Of a DNA stretch of 64,000 nt, positions 38,600 to 46,820 are shown in pieces (positions within the stretch are counted from its first letter, which is position 1; every line of letters begins with the position of its first letter). The notes beneath the pieces are model-generated. The model was given only the letters and a program-made list of their open reading frames with translations, ran no database searches and was not told where the DNA came from. Origin of the DNA: JOPF136 sp963773835 (lineage in GTDB: Bacteria; Acidobacteriota; Terriglobia; Acidiferrales; UBA7541); contig CAVZCQ010000004.1 of assembly GCA_963773835.1 (NCBI GenBank), positions 124,001 to 188,000 of the forward strand. The letters run 5' to 3'. Position numbers and translations under genes: made by a program.

Positions 38600-40759
38600 C
38601 TATTTCGCGGTTGCCGGCGAGCTCCGTGGTGGCATCGAACCGTGCGTCGTCGGCTCGCGAAGCAGGCCCACCGGGTTTGCACTCTGCGTCCGCGCTGCCG
38701 CTGAAATCATCCCCTCGCCAGCCCCATTCTGCGTCACGGGGTACAGCAGAGCCCCGGGCACATTCTTCCATCGTTCCAACAGCGAGCGATTCGTTCGTGT
38801 AACCACGCACACGAGCACGTCGGCCGGAACCCCCGGCGCGCGCACGATTCGCTCCAGCAGCAGCCGGCCCGCCAGGGCCGTGTTCTCGTACGGCAGGTTT
38901 CGCCGCTCCACGCCCAATACGTACAGCGGCTTCCGGTCTCCTTCCGCCAACTGCTTTTTCATCAGATACGCCGCCCGGATGTGTGACCCGTGGCGTTCCA
39001 CCGCCTTCCGCAGCGCGCCGGCAGTCACCGCCGGACAGTCCGCCGGCGAAAAGCTGTCCGTGGGGCGCACGTGCTCGCGCTCCCGCGCCAGTGCCGCTTC
39101 GCATTTGCGGTATTCCTCGCAGCGCTTCTGGTATCCCTCAGCGGCTTCCCGGTCCCCGCGTCCGTCCAAAAACCGGGCCGCCAGCGTGCAAGCCACTGGA
39201 ACCGTTCGCATATCGCTCCGCATGGCCCGCTCGAGCCATTCGATTCCTGCCGGGTCGCCATCCTCGATCCGTAATTGTCCGGCGAGGAGGTTTGCATCGG
39301 GGTGCTCCGGCCAAATCTTCAGGATGCGCTCCGCCAGCGGCAGCGCTGCTCTCCAGTTGCGCGTATTCCCCACGGCCACCGCGATTTCCCAAAGCTTCTC
39401 CGGTGTTTCCCCCGCCCCCGCCCCTCCGCTCTCCCATTCCTCCGCAGTGCGCCGGAGTTTCTCGTACACCTCGAACCGTTTGCCCCAGTCCGCGGCCTGG
39501 CGCGTCTTCCATTCCCTGAAAAATCTCGTGCGCAGCGATTCCGCCGTGTCTCCCAGGAAATAGCGCGCGGCGGTTTCGCCCAGCTCACGGTGCGGCTGGA
39601 TCTGCGCCAGCAACTCGTGGAAGTCGGTCAGGCTTTCCAGCCGCCAGCCCAGCAACCGCAATCGGTCTCCCAGCGGCCCGTGCGATTCCGCCAGGTTGTC
39701 CTTCTGCTCCAATTCCGCGCGAAGCCATGCGTGGATCTGGCTCTCCGTGAATGCTCCGCTCGCCGCCTCCGCGCGCCGTTCGAACAGGTCTTCCGGCGGT
39801 TCCGCGCACCATTCTGCCAGCCGCATGCAATCATTCTGGAATTGCTGCGTCACGGCGTGTCCCGCCATGCGCCTCCGGATCAAAGCGGCAGCGGCAAAGT
39901 CGCGGCCTGCGATGGTCGCCGCGATCGCATCCGCCTCCGCTTCGTGCTGCCGCGCTGCGGGAAACGTCTCCGGAGATAACCGCCGCAGCATGGCCTCGAG
40001 AATGTCCAGCAGAGTCTCGTCCGGGAGCCGCGTCCAGTATCCGCGTTCCAGCGCGCCTTCTTCCGCCGCCTGCCAGAGCGCCGCCAACCGCGTGCGCAGC
40101 CCCAGCACCCGCCCGCCGAACCGCCGTTTGTGCGTCGCCAGGTGCGCCACTTCGTGCGCCACCAGCGCCCGCAGATGCTGCGGCGATAGCTCTTCGAGCA
40201 GCGGCAATCCTGCGATCAATACCGTCCGCGCGCGGCCCAGCACCCCGGATGTCCCGCAGGGCTGCCGTTGAATCTCGAGCACGTGCTGCGGCGATACGTG
40301 CACTTCCTCCACCACAGGCGCGTCCAGGCTGCGGCACGTTTCCGCCAGAAGCCGGAAAAGCCTCGGCGCCTCGCTCTCCTGTAATTGTTCACCCTCGGGT
40401 TTCGGCAGGCGAAGCGTCAGCCCCCGCACGACGCCGGACAAATAGAGCGCGAAAACGGGAATCAATGCGGCATAAACGCAACCCTCGACTGCCCACCGCA
40501 GCCCTGGCTCTCCGTAAATGGGCCGCAGCAGTTCGCTCTCGCGAAACGCCCACGGAAAGGTCAGCGCCACCGTAGCCAGAAACACCAGCGAGCACAACGG
40601 CCCCAGGAGCGCAACCGCCGTCAGAATCCGCAGACGCCAGGGGTAGAGATTCGGATGGCGAGTGGCAAACTCATGCACCCGGCGGCAGGAGTCTTCGAGC
40701 GATCCCCGTTGTCCGCCCGGCGCGGACCGCTGCCGTTGCTGCTGCCTCGCCGTGCTCAT
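38600..40759 (-). CDS. Membrane M48-type zinc metalloprotease with TPR-rich tail
   Basis: A 719-residue membrane protein. Two helices (about 45-68 and 90-112) precede the catalytic motif AHEVAH at 201-206 (HExxH) with 'HEAEADAIA' downstream as the third-ligand region, as in the HtpX/Ste24-like M48B group. The C-terminal half has TPR-like helices ('LPLAERILKIWPEHPDANLLAGQL'). Such proteins work in membrane-protein quality control. It is 40 nt downstream of the PilZ-like gene on the same strand, so the two are probably co-transcribed. ATG at 40759 is only weakly supported by a G-rich site. Confidence 0.82.
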   Translation of the reverse strand: MSTARQQQRQRSAPGGQRGSLEDSCRRVHEFATRHPNLYPWRLRILTAVALLGPLCSLVFLATVALTFPWAFRESELLRPIYGEPGLRWAVEGCVYAALIPVFALYLSGVVRGLTLRLPKPEGEQLQESEAPRLFRLLAETCRSLDAPVVEEVHVSPQHVLEIQRQPCGTSGVLGRARTVLIAGLPLLEELSPQHLRALVAHEVAHLATHKRRFGGRVLGLRTRLAALWQAAEEGALERGYWTRLPDETLLDILEAMLRRLSPETFPAARQHEAEADAIAATIAGRDFAAAALIRRRMAGHAVTQQFQNDCMRLAEWCAEPPEDLFERRAEAASGAFTESQIHAWLRAELEQKDNLAESHGPLGDRLRLLGWRLESLTDFHELLAQIQPHRELGETAARYFLGDTAESLRTRFFREWKTRQAADWGKRFEVYEKLRRTAEEWESGGAGAGETPEKLWEIAVAVGNTRNWRAALPLAERILKIWPEHPDANLLAGQLRIEDGDPAGIEWLERAMRSDMRTVPVACTLAARFLDGRGDREAAEGYQKRCEEYRKCEAALAREREHVRPTDSFSPADCPAVTAGALRKAVERHGSHIRAAYLMKKQLAEGDRKPLYVLGVERRNLPYENTALAGRLLLERIVRAPGVPADVLVCVVTRTNRSLLERWKNVPGALLYPVTQNGAGEGMISAAARTQSANPVGLLREPTTHGSMPPRSSPATAK

Positions 40760-40799
40760 TTTTGCCCGTCGCAGCCCGTGCCGCACCTGCTTTGAGGGT

Positions 40800-41792
40800 T
40801 CACGATCCGGAACTGTCCAGCGCCGGCGTGCGCGACGGAGCCGCCGTCTGCCCCGCGGGGACGGAGGATGCGCTGCCCGCACCGGTCCCGGCCCACGCCG
40901 GAAAACTCACCGGCCACATGTTCTTCTGCGGCTCGTGGAATTCCACTTCCACCAGCGTTTTTCCGTCCGGACCGGGAAGAACGCCGAACACGTCGCACTC
41001 CGCTTCCTTCTGCCGTGTGGGATTCGAAAGCGTCATGCGTTCCCCCGGGCGCATCTTCCGCCGCATGGGGATGACCGCGCCCTGAGGCAGCAGGATCAGC
41101 GTGCAAGTTTCCTCGCTGAATTCGGCCCCGGAATCGTCGCGCCCGCTCAGGACGATGGGAATTCGAAGAAATGCCTGCTGCGAACGCGAAAAGCGCGAAC
41201 CCGGTTGGAAGCCAGCCCCACCCCTCGAGGTTCTTGCCGGAGATTTTTCTCCTCCGCGTGGCGCTGCCACTCCGGCAGGAAGCAGGCTCGCCACCTTCGC
41301 GATCAGTGCGCTGGCGCCACACGCGCGCCCCCGGTTAGACGTTGCAGCGGGCTCCGTTTCTGGAACTCCTTCCGCAGCCATTGGCGGCGCAGGAAAGGGA
41401 ACCACCGGCGCCATTCCAGCGCCATTGCCCAGTCGGGCCGCAGCGACTCCGGATTCCACAACGGTCTCTCTCCGCAAACTCGTAACTGCCGTCACCCTGC
41501 GCTCCGCGCCGTGCGGCAGAGTCCCGTCCGCAGCCTCAGGCCCCGCGAGCGAAGCGCATTTGAGTTCCTGCGTTTCCGGCCGCGGCGGCACTTCCTCTTC
41601 CGGTTTCTCGATCGCGCCCTCTGCCGTGTTTTGGGCGGCCGCCTCCCCGGTTCGCGGACGCGTCAGCATCAGCACCGCCACGCCGAGGCACGCCACGGCG
41701 AGGCTGATGACCAACAATGCTTCGGGGGTGACAAGCTGAGACACCGCTGAAAGCCCGGCCTGCAGCAATGCGCCTGGATGGATGAGTCCCAT
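40800..41792 (-). CDS. Membrane-anchored PilZ-like domain protein
   Basis: A 330-residue protein with one N-terminal helix (LLVISLAVACLGVAVLML), a long Pro/Ala/Glu-rich linker, and a C-terminal beta-rich domain from about 205 ('RFSRSQQAFLRIPIVLSGRD', 'MRPGERMTLSNP', 'VEVEFHEPQKNMWPV'). This matches PilZ-like domains frequent in Acidobacteria. The canonical c-di-GMP motifs RxxxR and D/NxSxxG are degenerate (only 'NPTRQKEAEC' is in the right place), so ligand binding is uncertain. Likely operon with the M48 protease. Confidence 0.65.
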   Translation of the reverse strand: MGLIHPGALLQAGLSAVSQLVTPEALLVISLAVACLGVAVLMLTRPRTGEAAAQNTAEGAIEKPEEEVPPRPETQELKCASLAGPEAADGTLPHGAERRVTAVTSLRRETVVESGVAAARLGNGAGMAPVVPFPAPPMAAEGVPETEPAATSNRGRACGASALIAKVASLLPAGVAAPRGGEKSPARTSRGGAGFQPGSRFSRSQQAFLRIPIVLSGRDDSGAEFSEETCTLILLPQGAVIPMRRKMRPGERMTLSNPTRQKEAECDVFGVLPGPDGKTLVEVEFHEPQKNMWPVSFPAWAGTGAGSASSVPAGQTAAPSRTPALDSSGS

Positions 41793-41900
41793 TTTGCGGG
41801 TAGGCCTCAGGACCGCGCCCGGCTGCGCGCGGCTCCCTGGATGGGCCAGCCAGAAGATTACAGAGCTGCGCCGGGAACCGGAATAGTACGGGCGTACTTC

Positions 41901-41925
41901 TAAAAAGCCTGTCCAAAAGGACAGG
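41901..41925 (-). terminator. Intrinsic terminator after tRNA-Phe
   Basis: On the minus strand CCTGTCC-TTTT-GGACAGG is followed by CTTTTTA: a perfect 7-bp stem with a T tract, about 48 nt after the tRNA 3' end. Confidence 0.85.
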
Positions 41926-41973
41926 GAAGACCACGCGAAGCCCGCCCAGCAGGGAAATATCAGCAGTTTGGAA

Positions 41974-42048
41974 TGGTGCCGGGGGACGGAATCGAACCGC
42001 CCACGCCAGCCTTTTCAGGGCTGCGCTCTACCACTGAGCTACCCCGGC
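41974..42048 (-). tRNA. tRNA-Phe (GAA anticodon)
   Basis: A 75-nt tRNA with encoded CCA. The acceptor stem GCCGGGG/CCCCGGC, the D arm GCTC-AGTGGTA-GAGC, and anticodon loop CTGAAAA (GAA at 42014-42016, minus strand) are clear, as is the T-loop TTCGATT. It has its own promoter (42064-42092) and terminator, and is not part of a tRNA cluster. There is no sign of an integrated element at its 3' end. Confidence 0.97.
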
Positions 42049-42063
42049 ACGAGGTATTCCCTC

Positions 42064-42092
42064 ATTATCGCGGCGCTGGCCGCATAGGTCAA
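42064..42092 (-). promoter_or_regulatory. Promoter of tRNA-Phe
   Basis: TTGACC (42087-42092), a 17-nt spacer and GATAAT (42064-42069), minus strand, lie 15 nt upstream of the mature tRNA. Confidence 0.8.
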
Positions 42093-42150
42093 CGCCAGCC
42101 GGCGGCCTGGTGGATTTTAGGGGTTTACGCCACCGCGTTTTGGAGAGCGT

Positions 42151-42471
42151 CTAAGCGAAATCGCGCCTCGCGGGATAGTCGACGATGATGGCTTTTCCGT
42201 CGGTGAGCGCCTTCACGGAATGGCGCGCGTTCCCCGGCACGATCGCAACCACTCCCGCCCTGGCGATCTGGGCCACCCCGTCGATGGTCAACTCCAGTTC
42301 GCCCTCGACCACCTCGTAGACTTCCTCTTCAGGATGGAAATGCTCGTGAATCGACGCACCACGCGTAAACTCGTAGTGCGCGAACGTCATATTCTGCGTG
42401 TGGAAAAATCGCCCATGCCAGCCCGGCAGCCGCTCGATCACCGGAAGGCTCTTTGTGTCCAGAAAAGGCAT
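42151..42471 (-). CDS. Small cupin-domain protein
   Basis: A 106-residue single-domain cupin. Motif 1 is HEHFHPEEEVYEVVEGELEL with the metal-binding His/Glu, and motif 2 is PGNARHSVKAL. Probably a metal-dependent enzyme or small-molecule-binding protein of unknown substrate; it could be a regulator's sensor. GGAGAG precedes the ATG. It lies alone between tRNA-Phe and ftsK. Confidence 0.78.
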   Translation of the reverse strand: MPFLDTKSLPVIERLPGWHGRFFHTQNMTFAHYEFTRGASIHEHFHPEEEVYEVVEGELELTIDGVAQIARAGVVAIVPGNARHSVKALTDGKAIIVDYPARRDFA

Positions 42472-42551
42472 CGCTCTCCGGTCAAAATACTGTCACACGC
42501 TGCGCTTTCAATCAAGGCAGCGGCGGGATGACAGGGAGCGAATCAGCTTTC

Positions 42552-45032
42552 TCAATGCATGGACTCGTCGAATTCCCGCATCCAGTCTTTCTTTTTCAAC
42601 ACCTCGCGCGGCCGTGTTCCGTCCGCTGGGCCTACGATCCCGTCTTTTTCCATCAGATCGATCAGCCGCGCCGCCCTCCCATACCCGATCCGCAGCCTCC
42701 GTTGCAGCGTGGACGTTGACGCGCGTCCCGCCTCCAGCACCACCCGAACCGCGTCCTGGTACAAATCGTCATCCACCTCGTCTCCGTCCTCATCCTCCGC
42801 TCTCGGCGGCGCCCCGCCGCCCGCCTCGCCCTTCTCCTCCTCCCCATCCTCTTTCGGCGGCCGCAGCAACTCCTCGTTGTACACGGCTTTCGCCTGCTCC
42901 CGCCAGAAGTCGCACAGCGCGCTGATTTCGTCTTCCGTCACCAGCGGCCCGTGGATGCGGTGCAGCCGCGACGACCCTGCCGGCAGGTACAGCATGTCGC
43001 CCCGCCCCAGCAGAGCCTCTGCTCCGTTTGCGTCCAGGATCGTCCGCGAATCCACTTTGCTCGCCACGCGGAACGAAATCCGCGCTGGAAAGTTCGCTTT
43101 GATCAGCCCGGTAATCACGTCTACCGAGGGCCGCTGTGTCGCCAGGATCAGATGGATGCCCACCGCGCGCGCCATCTGCGCCAGCCGCGTGATGGCCTCT
43201 TCCACGTTGTTCGTATCCACCATCATCAGGTCGGCCAGCTCGTCGATTACGATCACGATGTACGGCAGCGGTTTGTGCTCCTCCCCGTCCAGGTCGTCGA
43301 ACAGCGACAGCGATTCCTGTTTCTGGAACTGCCGGTTGTACTGGTCGATGTTCCGCACCCCGCGTTGCGCCAGCAGCTTCAGCCGCCGCTCCATTTCCCG
43401 CGTGGCGTTCCGCAGCACGTTCGACGCCACCTTCGGATCCGTCACCACCGGCGCCAGCAGGTGCGGGATCTCTTCATACAGCCCCAATTCCAGCCGTTTC
43501 GGATCCACCAGCACCAGCTTCAGTTCTTCCGGAGTCGCTTTGTACAGCATCGACACAATCAGCGAATTCAGGAACACGCTCTTCCCGGTTCCCGTCGAGC
43601 CCGCGATCAACAGGTGCGGCATCTCCGCCAGGTGCGCCACCCGCAGCCGCCCGATCAGGTCTTTCCCCATCGACAGCGTCAGTTTCGACGCCGAGTTCAC
43701 GAAGTCCGCGCATTCGATCACTTCGCGCAGCGCAATCGTCTCCCGGTGCGGGTTCGGCGCCTCAATCCCTACTGTGGATTTCCCCGGAATCCGCTCGATC
43801 AAGATCGATTCCGCTTGCAGCGCCAGGCACAGGTCGTCCGCCAGCCCCGTGATTCGCGAATATTTGATCCCCGCCTCCGGTTTGAACTCGAAGGTCGTCA
43901 CCACCGGCCCGGGATTTATCTGCGTGATGTGCCCGCCCACGTCGAACTCGCGGCATTTCGCTTCGATGGCCCGCGCCCGTTCTTTCAGTTCGCCCTCATC
44001 CATCTGCTCGGAGCGCGCAGGCTTCCGCAAGAGTTCCGCCGACGGCAGCCGATACCCCGCCGTGGATTTTGCAATCCGCGGCGGCGGCGCCAGCTTCTCT
44101 ACAAAAGGCCCCGGCGTCGGAGGCGCAATCGGAGGCTGCACCACCGCCGGTCCGCTGTGCCGTTCCATCATTCGTGGCGCCGCCAGTTTCGCCGCCGCAC
44201 CTGCGCCCGCGGAGGCCGCCGCCGCTGCCGCCTGCGCCGCAGGCTTTTCAGAGGGCTCGCGGAATTCGATCTGATTCGGCCCCGCCCTCTCTTCGATCGA
44301 CAGCGCGGACTGTGCCACAACAACGCCGGGTTTCGTTCCCGGTTTCGCCACGATCGGCGGCCTTCCATTGATCCGCACCTGTGCCAGACGCCGCCGCTGC
44401 CGCGCCTCCTCCCGCGCGGCACGCCACGCCGTCCATTTCCCAGCGAGCGACGCGAACGGCTGCCATCCCGCCAGCGGCCGCCCGATCCACGCCGCCGTTC
44501 CCGAGAATGAAAATCGAGTGGTCAGGAACAGCGCGACAAACAGTGCGGACCCCGCCACCAGGGTCGCTCCCAGCGGATTGAACCCCGCGCGCAGCCCTGC
44601 GGCTGCCAGCGTTCCCGCCAGTCCCCCCGGTGGAATCAGGCTGCGCACCGCTGGAACTCCCGCCAGCGCGCACAGCGCAGCCGCCGACGCGAGCAGCAGC
44701 AAGAATCCGCATCCTTTCACGATGGGGGAGGAAATTGCCCGGCTCCGGAACCACCGCAGCCCGAACACCGCCAGCCCCAGGGGCAGCAGGAACGCCGCCA
44801 TTCCAAACCCCTGTAGCGCCAGGTCAGCCACATGCGCCCCGAACGGCCCGATCCAGTTGTGCGCCGCGGCGCCAGGACCCGCCGCGTTCACCGCCGGCCC
44901 GGCCACGTTGAACGAATTATCGAGTGGGCTGTAGGAAACGAGGCTCAGCAGCAGTATCGCGCTGCCGGCCAGACACACAAATCCGACCAGTTCATTCAGC
45001 CGGCGGTTGCCGGTGGGCGTAAACAAGCGCAC
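42552..45032 (-). CDS. ftsK: DNA translocase FtsK
   Basis: An 826-residue FtsK/SpoIIIE translocase that pumps chromosomal DNA through the division septum and triggers dimer resolution. Four or so N-terminal membrane helices precede a Pro/Ala-rich linker. The motor has Walker A GSTGTGKSV, Walker B VIVIDELADLMM and ATQRPSVDVITG. The C-terminal winged helix (gamma domain, 'YQDAVRVVLEAGRASTSTLQRRL') reads polar KOPS-type motifs. GTG 45032 with GGGAG upstream is preferred; the longer open frame upstream is not FtsK-like. Confidence 0.95.
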   Translation of the reverse strand: MRLFTPTGNRRLNELVGFVCLAGSAILLLSLVSYSPLDNSFNVAGPAVNAAGPGAAAHNWIGPFGAHVADLALQGFGMAAFLLPLGLAVFGLRWFRSRAISSPIVKGCGFLLLLASAAALCALAGVPAVRSLIPPGGLAGTLAAAGLRAGFNPLGATLVAGSALFVALFLTTRFSFSGTAAWIGRPLAGWQPFASLAGKWTAWRAAREEARQRRRLAQVRINGRPPIVAKPGTKPGVVVAQSALSIEERAGPNQIEFREPSEKPAAQAAAAAASAGAGAAAKLAAPRMMERHSGPAVVQPPIAPPTPGPFVEKLAPPPRIAKSTAGYRLPSAELLRKPARSEQMDEGELKERARAIEAKCREFDVGGHITQINPGPVVTTFEFKPEAGIKYSRITGLADDLCLALQAESILIERIPGKSTVGIEAPNPHRETIALREVIECADFVNSASKLTLSMGKDLIGRLRVAHLAEMPHLLIAGSTGTGKSVFLNSLIVSMLYKATPEELKLVLVDPKRLELGLYEEIPHLLAPVVTDPKVASNVLRNATREMERRLKLLAQRGVRNIDQYNRQFQKQESLSLFDDLDGEEHKPLPYIVIVIDELADLMMVDTNNVEEAITRLAQMARAVGIHLILATQRPSVDVITGLIKANFPARISFRVASKVDSRTILDANGAEALLGRGDMLYLPAGSSRLHRIHGPLVTEDEISALCDFWREQAKAVYNEELLRPPKEDGEEEKGEAGGGAPPRAEDEDGDEVDDDLYQDAVRVVLEAGRASTSTLQRRLRIGYGRAARLIDLMEKDGIVGPADGTRPREVLKKKDWMREFDESMH

Positions 45033-45388
45033 AGGGAACTCCCTTTTATGGGGAAGGAAGGCTGCTCCCGGCGAACGCCGCGCGGGCGCTGTCGCGCGGC
45101 GCAAAAATGGAGGATCGCGAGCAGCACCTCGAACATACCAGACGCCCCGCCCCGCACAATCAAAATCTTCCCTCCGCGTGTTTCCGCGTAACGCTGCCCG
45201 TTCGTGGGCGGCAGCGGAAGGGCGTGGTTTTAACCCCGCCGCAAATCCCACGATGCGATCAGGGGATTTAACCCCTGAAGCCTGGCTTCGAATACCTCGG
45301 CGCCCTGCTACGAACTCGCCACGACGAATCCACTCTCGTCCTATTCATCCGATTTTCGGAGCGTCGCCAGTTCCTCTATAATTCCCGC
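45033..45388. promoter_or_regulatory. Divergent ftsK/uppP intergenic region with uppP promoter
   Basis: In this 356-bp gap the plus strand has TATAAT at 45377-45382, only 6 nt before the uppP GTG at 45389, with a weak TTTTCG 18 nt upstream. There is no ribosome binding site, so uppP is probably leaderless. No small gene is evident in the rest. Confidence 0.5.
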
Positions 45389-46258
45389 GTGGCACTCTTA
45401 CACGTCGTCATCCTCGCCATCGTCCAGGGCCTCGCCGAACTCCTCCCCATTTCCAGTTCCGCCCACGTCATCATCGTGGAGAAGCTCCTCGGTCTCGATC
45501 CCTCCTCTCCCTCCATGACGCTGCTCCTCGTCATGCTCCACACCGGCACGATGTTCGCCGTGATCGTTTACTTCTGGCGCGACTGGCGCGCCACCTATTT
45601 CCACAGCGCCGCCGCATTCAAACAATTCGCTGTCCAGGTGATTCTCGCCACGGGCCTCACCGGCGTGATCGGCCTCGCTTTGATGAAGCTCATCGAGAAA
45701 ACCATTTTCGCCGGCGCCCCTCGCGCTGAAATCGAAGACCTCTTCAGCCATCTCGAGATCATCGCTCCCGCTCTCGCCTCCGCCGGAATCCTCATTCTCC
45801 TCGCCGGCATTCTGGAGAAACGGTCATCGCATAGCGGTGCTCCAGCGGGAGGCGATCTGAACCATAGCCAGGCAGCCATCATCGGCGCGGTGCAGGGGCT
45901 CTGTCTCCCCTTTCGCGGATTCTCTCGTTCCGGCGCCACGATCTCTGCGGGAATGCTCGCGGGTGTTGCCAAAGCGCGCGCGGAAGCCTTCAGCTTCGCC
46001 CTCGCTGTCGTCCTCACCCCTCCCGTCGTGGCTCGCGAGGCGTGGCGCCTCATCCGTGCCCAGCGCATTCAGGGAACCGCCGCTCTCGCCTCGGCCGCAT
46101 TTCCCAGCCTGCTCGGGGCTGCCCTCGCTTTTTTCGCCGGCCTCGTTGCTCTCAAATGGCTCAGCCAGTGGCTCCTCAGCGGCCGCTGGTATTATTTTGG
46201 CATCTACTGCCTTTTCGCCGCCGCTGCCGTCGCCTATCTTCATCACCTCGGCTACTAG
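45389..46258 (+). CDS. uppP: Undecaprenyl-diphosphatase (BacA/UppP family)
   Basis: A 289-residue polytopic membrane enzyme that removes a phosphate from undecaprenyl diphosphate, recycling the carrier lipid for cell-wall synthesis. Both family signatures are present: 'QGLAELLPISSSAHV' (usually ...SGH) and 'PFRGFSRSGATI' (family PG-x-SRSG), with about eight hydrophobic helices. The start is a GTG without Shine-Dalgarno, 6 nt after a TATAAT box. A TAG-anchored palindrome follows the stop. It is divergent from ftsK. Confidence 0.93.
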   Translation: MALLHVVILAIVQGLAELLPISSSAHVIIVEKLLGLDPSSPSMTLLLVMLHTGTMFAVIVYFWRDWRATYFHSAAAFKQFAVQVILATGLTGVIGLALMKLIEKTIFAGAPRAEIEDLFSHLEIIAPALASAGILILLAGILEKRSSHSGAPAGGDLNHSQAAIIGAVQGLCLPFRGFSRSGATISAGMLAGVAKARAEAFSFALAVVLTPPVVAREAWRLIRAQRIQGTAALASAAFPSLLGAALAFFAGLVALKWLSQWLLSGRWYYFGIYCLFAAAAVAYLHHLGY

Positions 46259-46280
46259 TGGCACAGGCTTCAGCCTGTGC
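46256..46280. repeat. Stop-anchored palindrome (GCACAGGCT type)
   Basis: Following uppP's TAG, GCACAGGCT (46261-46269) and AGCCTGTGC (46272-46280) form a perfect 9-bp stem with a TC centre. It is related to the GCACAGACAA hairpin after sdhB. Confidence 0.65.
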
Positions 46281-46328
46281 GCCTTTCCCGATTGCAGCTC
46301 ATCCCCCGGCAGCGCGAAGCCCATTGAC

Positions 46329-46359
46329 GGCGAGAGGCGTTGTTTGCCTCTCGCCTTTC
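46329..46359. terminator. Terminator between uppP and the convergent GNAT gene
   Basis: GGCGAGAGGC-GTTGTTT-GCCTCTCGCC is a perfect 10-bp stem with a 7-nt loop, followed by TTTCC on the plus strand. It sits midway between the convergent stops and could end transcription from uppP. Confidence 0.65.
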
Positions 46360-46376
46360 CCCTCCTCCTCCGCGTC

Positions 46377-46820
46377 TCACAGCTTCATCGTCATCCAATA
46401 CGCATCCTCCCCATTCTCGTAATAATTCGGCAGCACACCACACTCCCGGTATCCATGTCTCCGCCAAAACGCGACCGCCGTTTCATTCGCTGTTGAAGTT
46501 TCGAGCTCCACCTCTCGTACCCCCTGCCGCACCAGTGACGCGTGCGCCGCCTCCAGCAGCGCCGTTCCGATCTTCCGCCGCCGCGCCGCCGGCGCCACGT
46601 CCAGCGTGATGATGTGTCCTGCGGGCCCGTAGCGGTCCGTCAGAATGAATCCCCGAATCACTCCGTCCTCTTCCGCCACCAGGCATTCCGCGCCCGGCAG
46701 CCGCAGAAACGCCCGCATGGTCCTCCGTGAATACGCGATCTCTGGCGCGTAGCACTCCACGTCGATGCTGCACAGCGTGTTGAAATCCTCCGGCGTGTAT
46801 GGACGGACGACGGTCGGCAT
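46377..46820 (-). CDS. GNAT N-acetyltransferase, RimI-like
   Basis: A 147-residue Gcn5-type acetyltransferase. The acetyl-CoA pocket reads ITLDVAPAARRRKIGTAL (R/Q-x-x-G-x-G/A pattern), followed by 'ELETSTANETAVAFWRRHGY' and 'MTMKL' at the end. RimI homologues acetylate the N-terminus of ribosomal protein S18 or other proteins. Its ATG at 46820 overlaps the RNase J stop by 4 bp, an unusual pairing for an acetyltransferase. Confidence 0.83.
   Translation of the reverse strand: MPTVVRPYTPEDFNTLCSIDVECYAPEIAYSRRTMRAFLRLPGAECLVAEEDGVIRGFILTDRYGPAGHIITLDVAPAARRRKIGTALLEAAHASLVRQGVREVELETSTANETAVAFWRRHGYRECGVLPNYYENGEDAYWMTMKL

Noticed and set aside
38500..38800. Short plus-strand gene overlapping the M48 protease 3' end
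   Set aside because: The frame is antisense to the protease, has no ribosome binding site and gives a Ser/Arg/Pro-rich, non-protein-like translation.
41974..42048. tRNA-Phe as an integration site for a mobile element
   Set aside because: No integrase gene or repeated tRNA 3' end is found on either side within the window.
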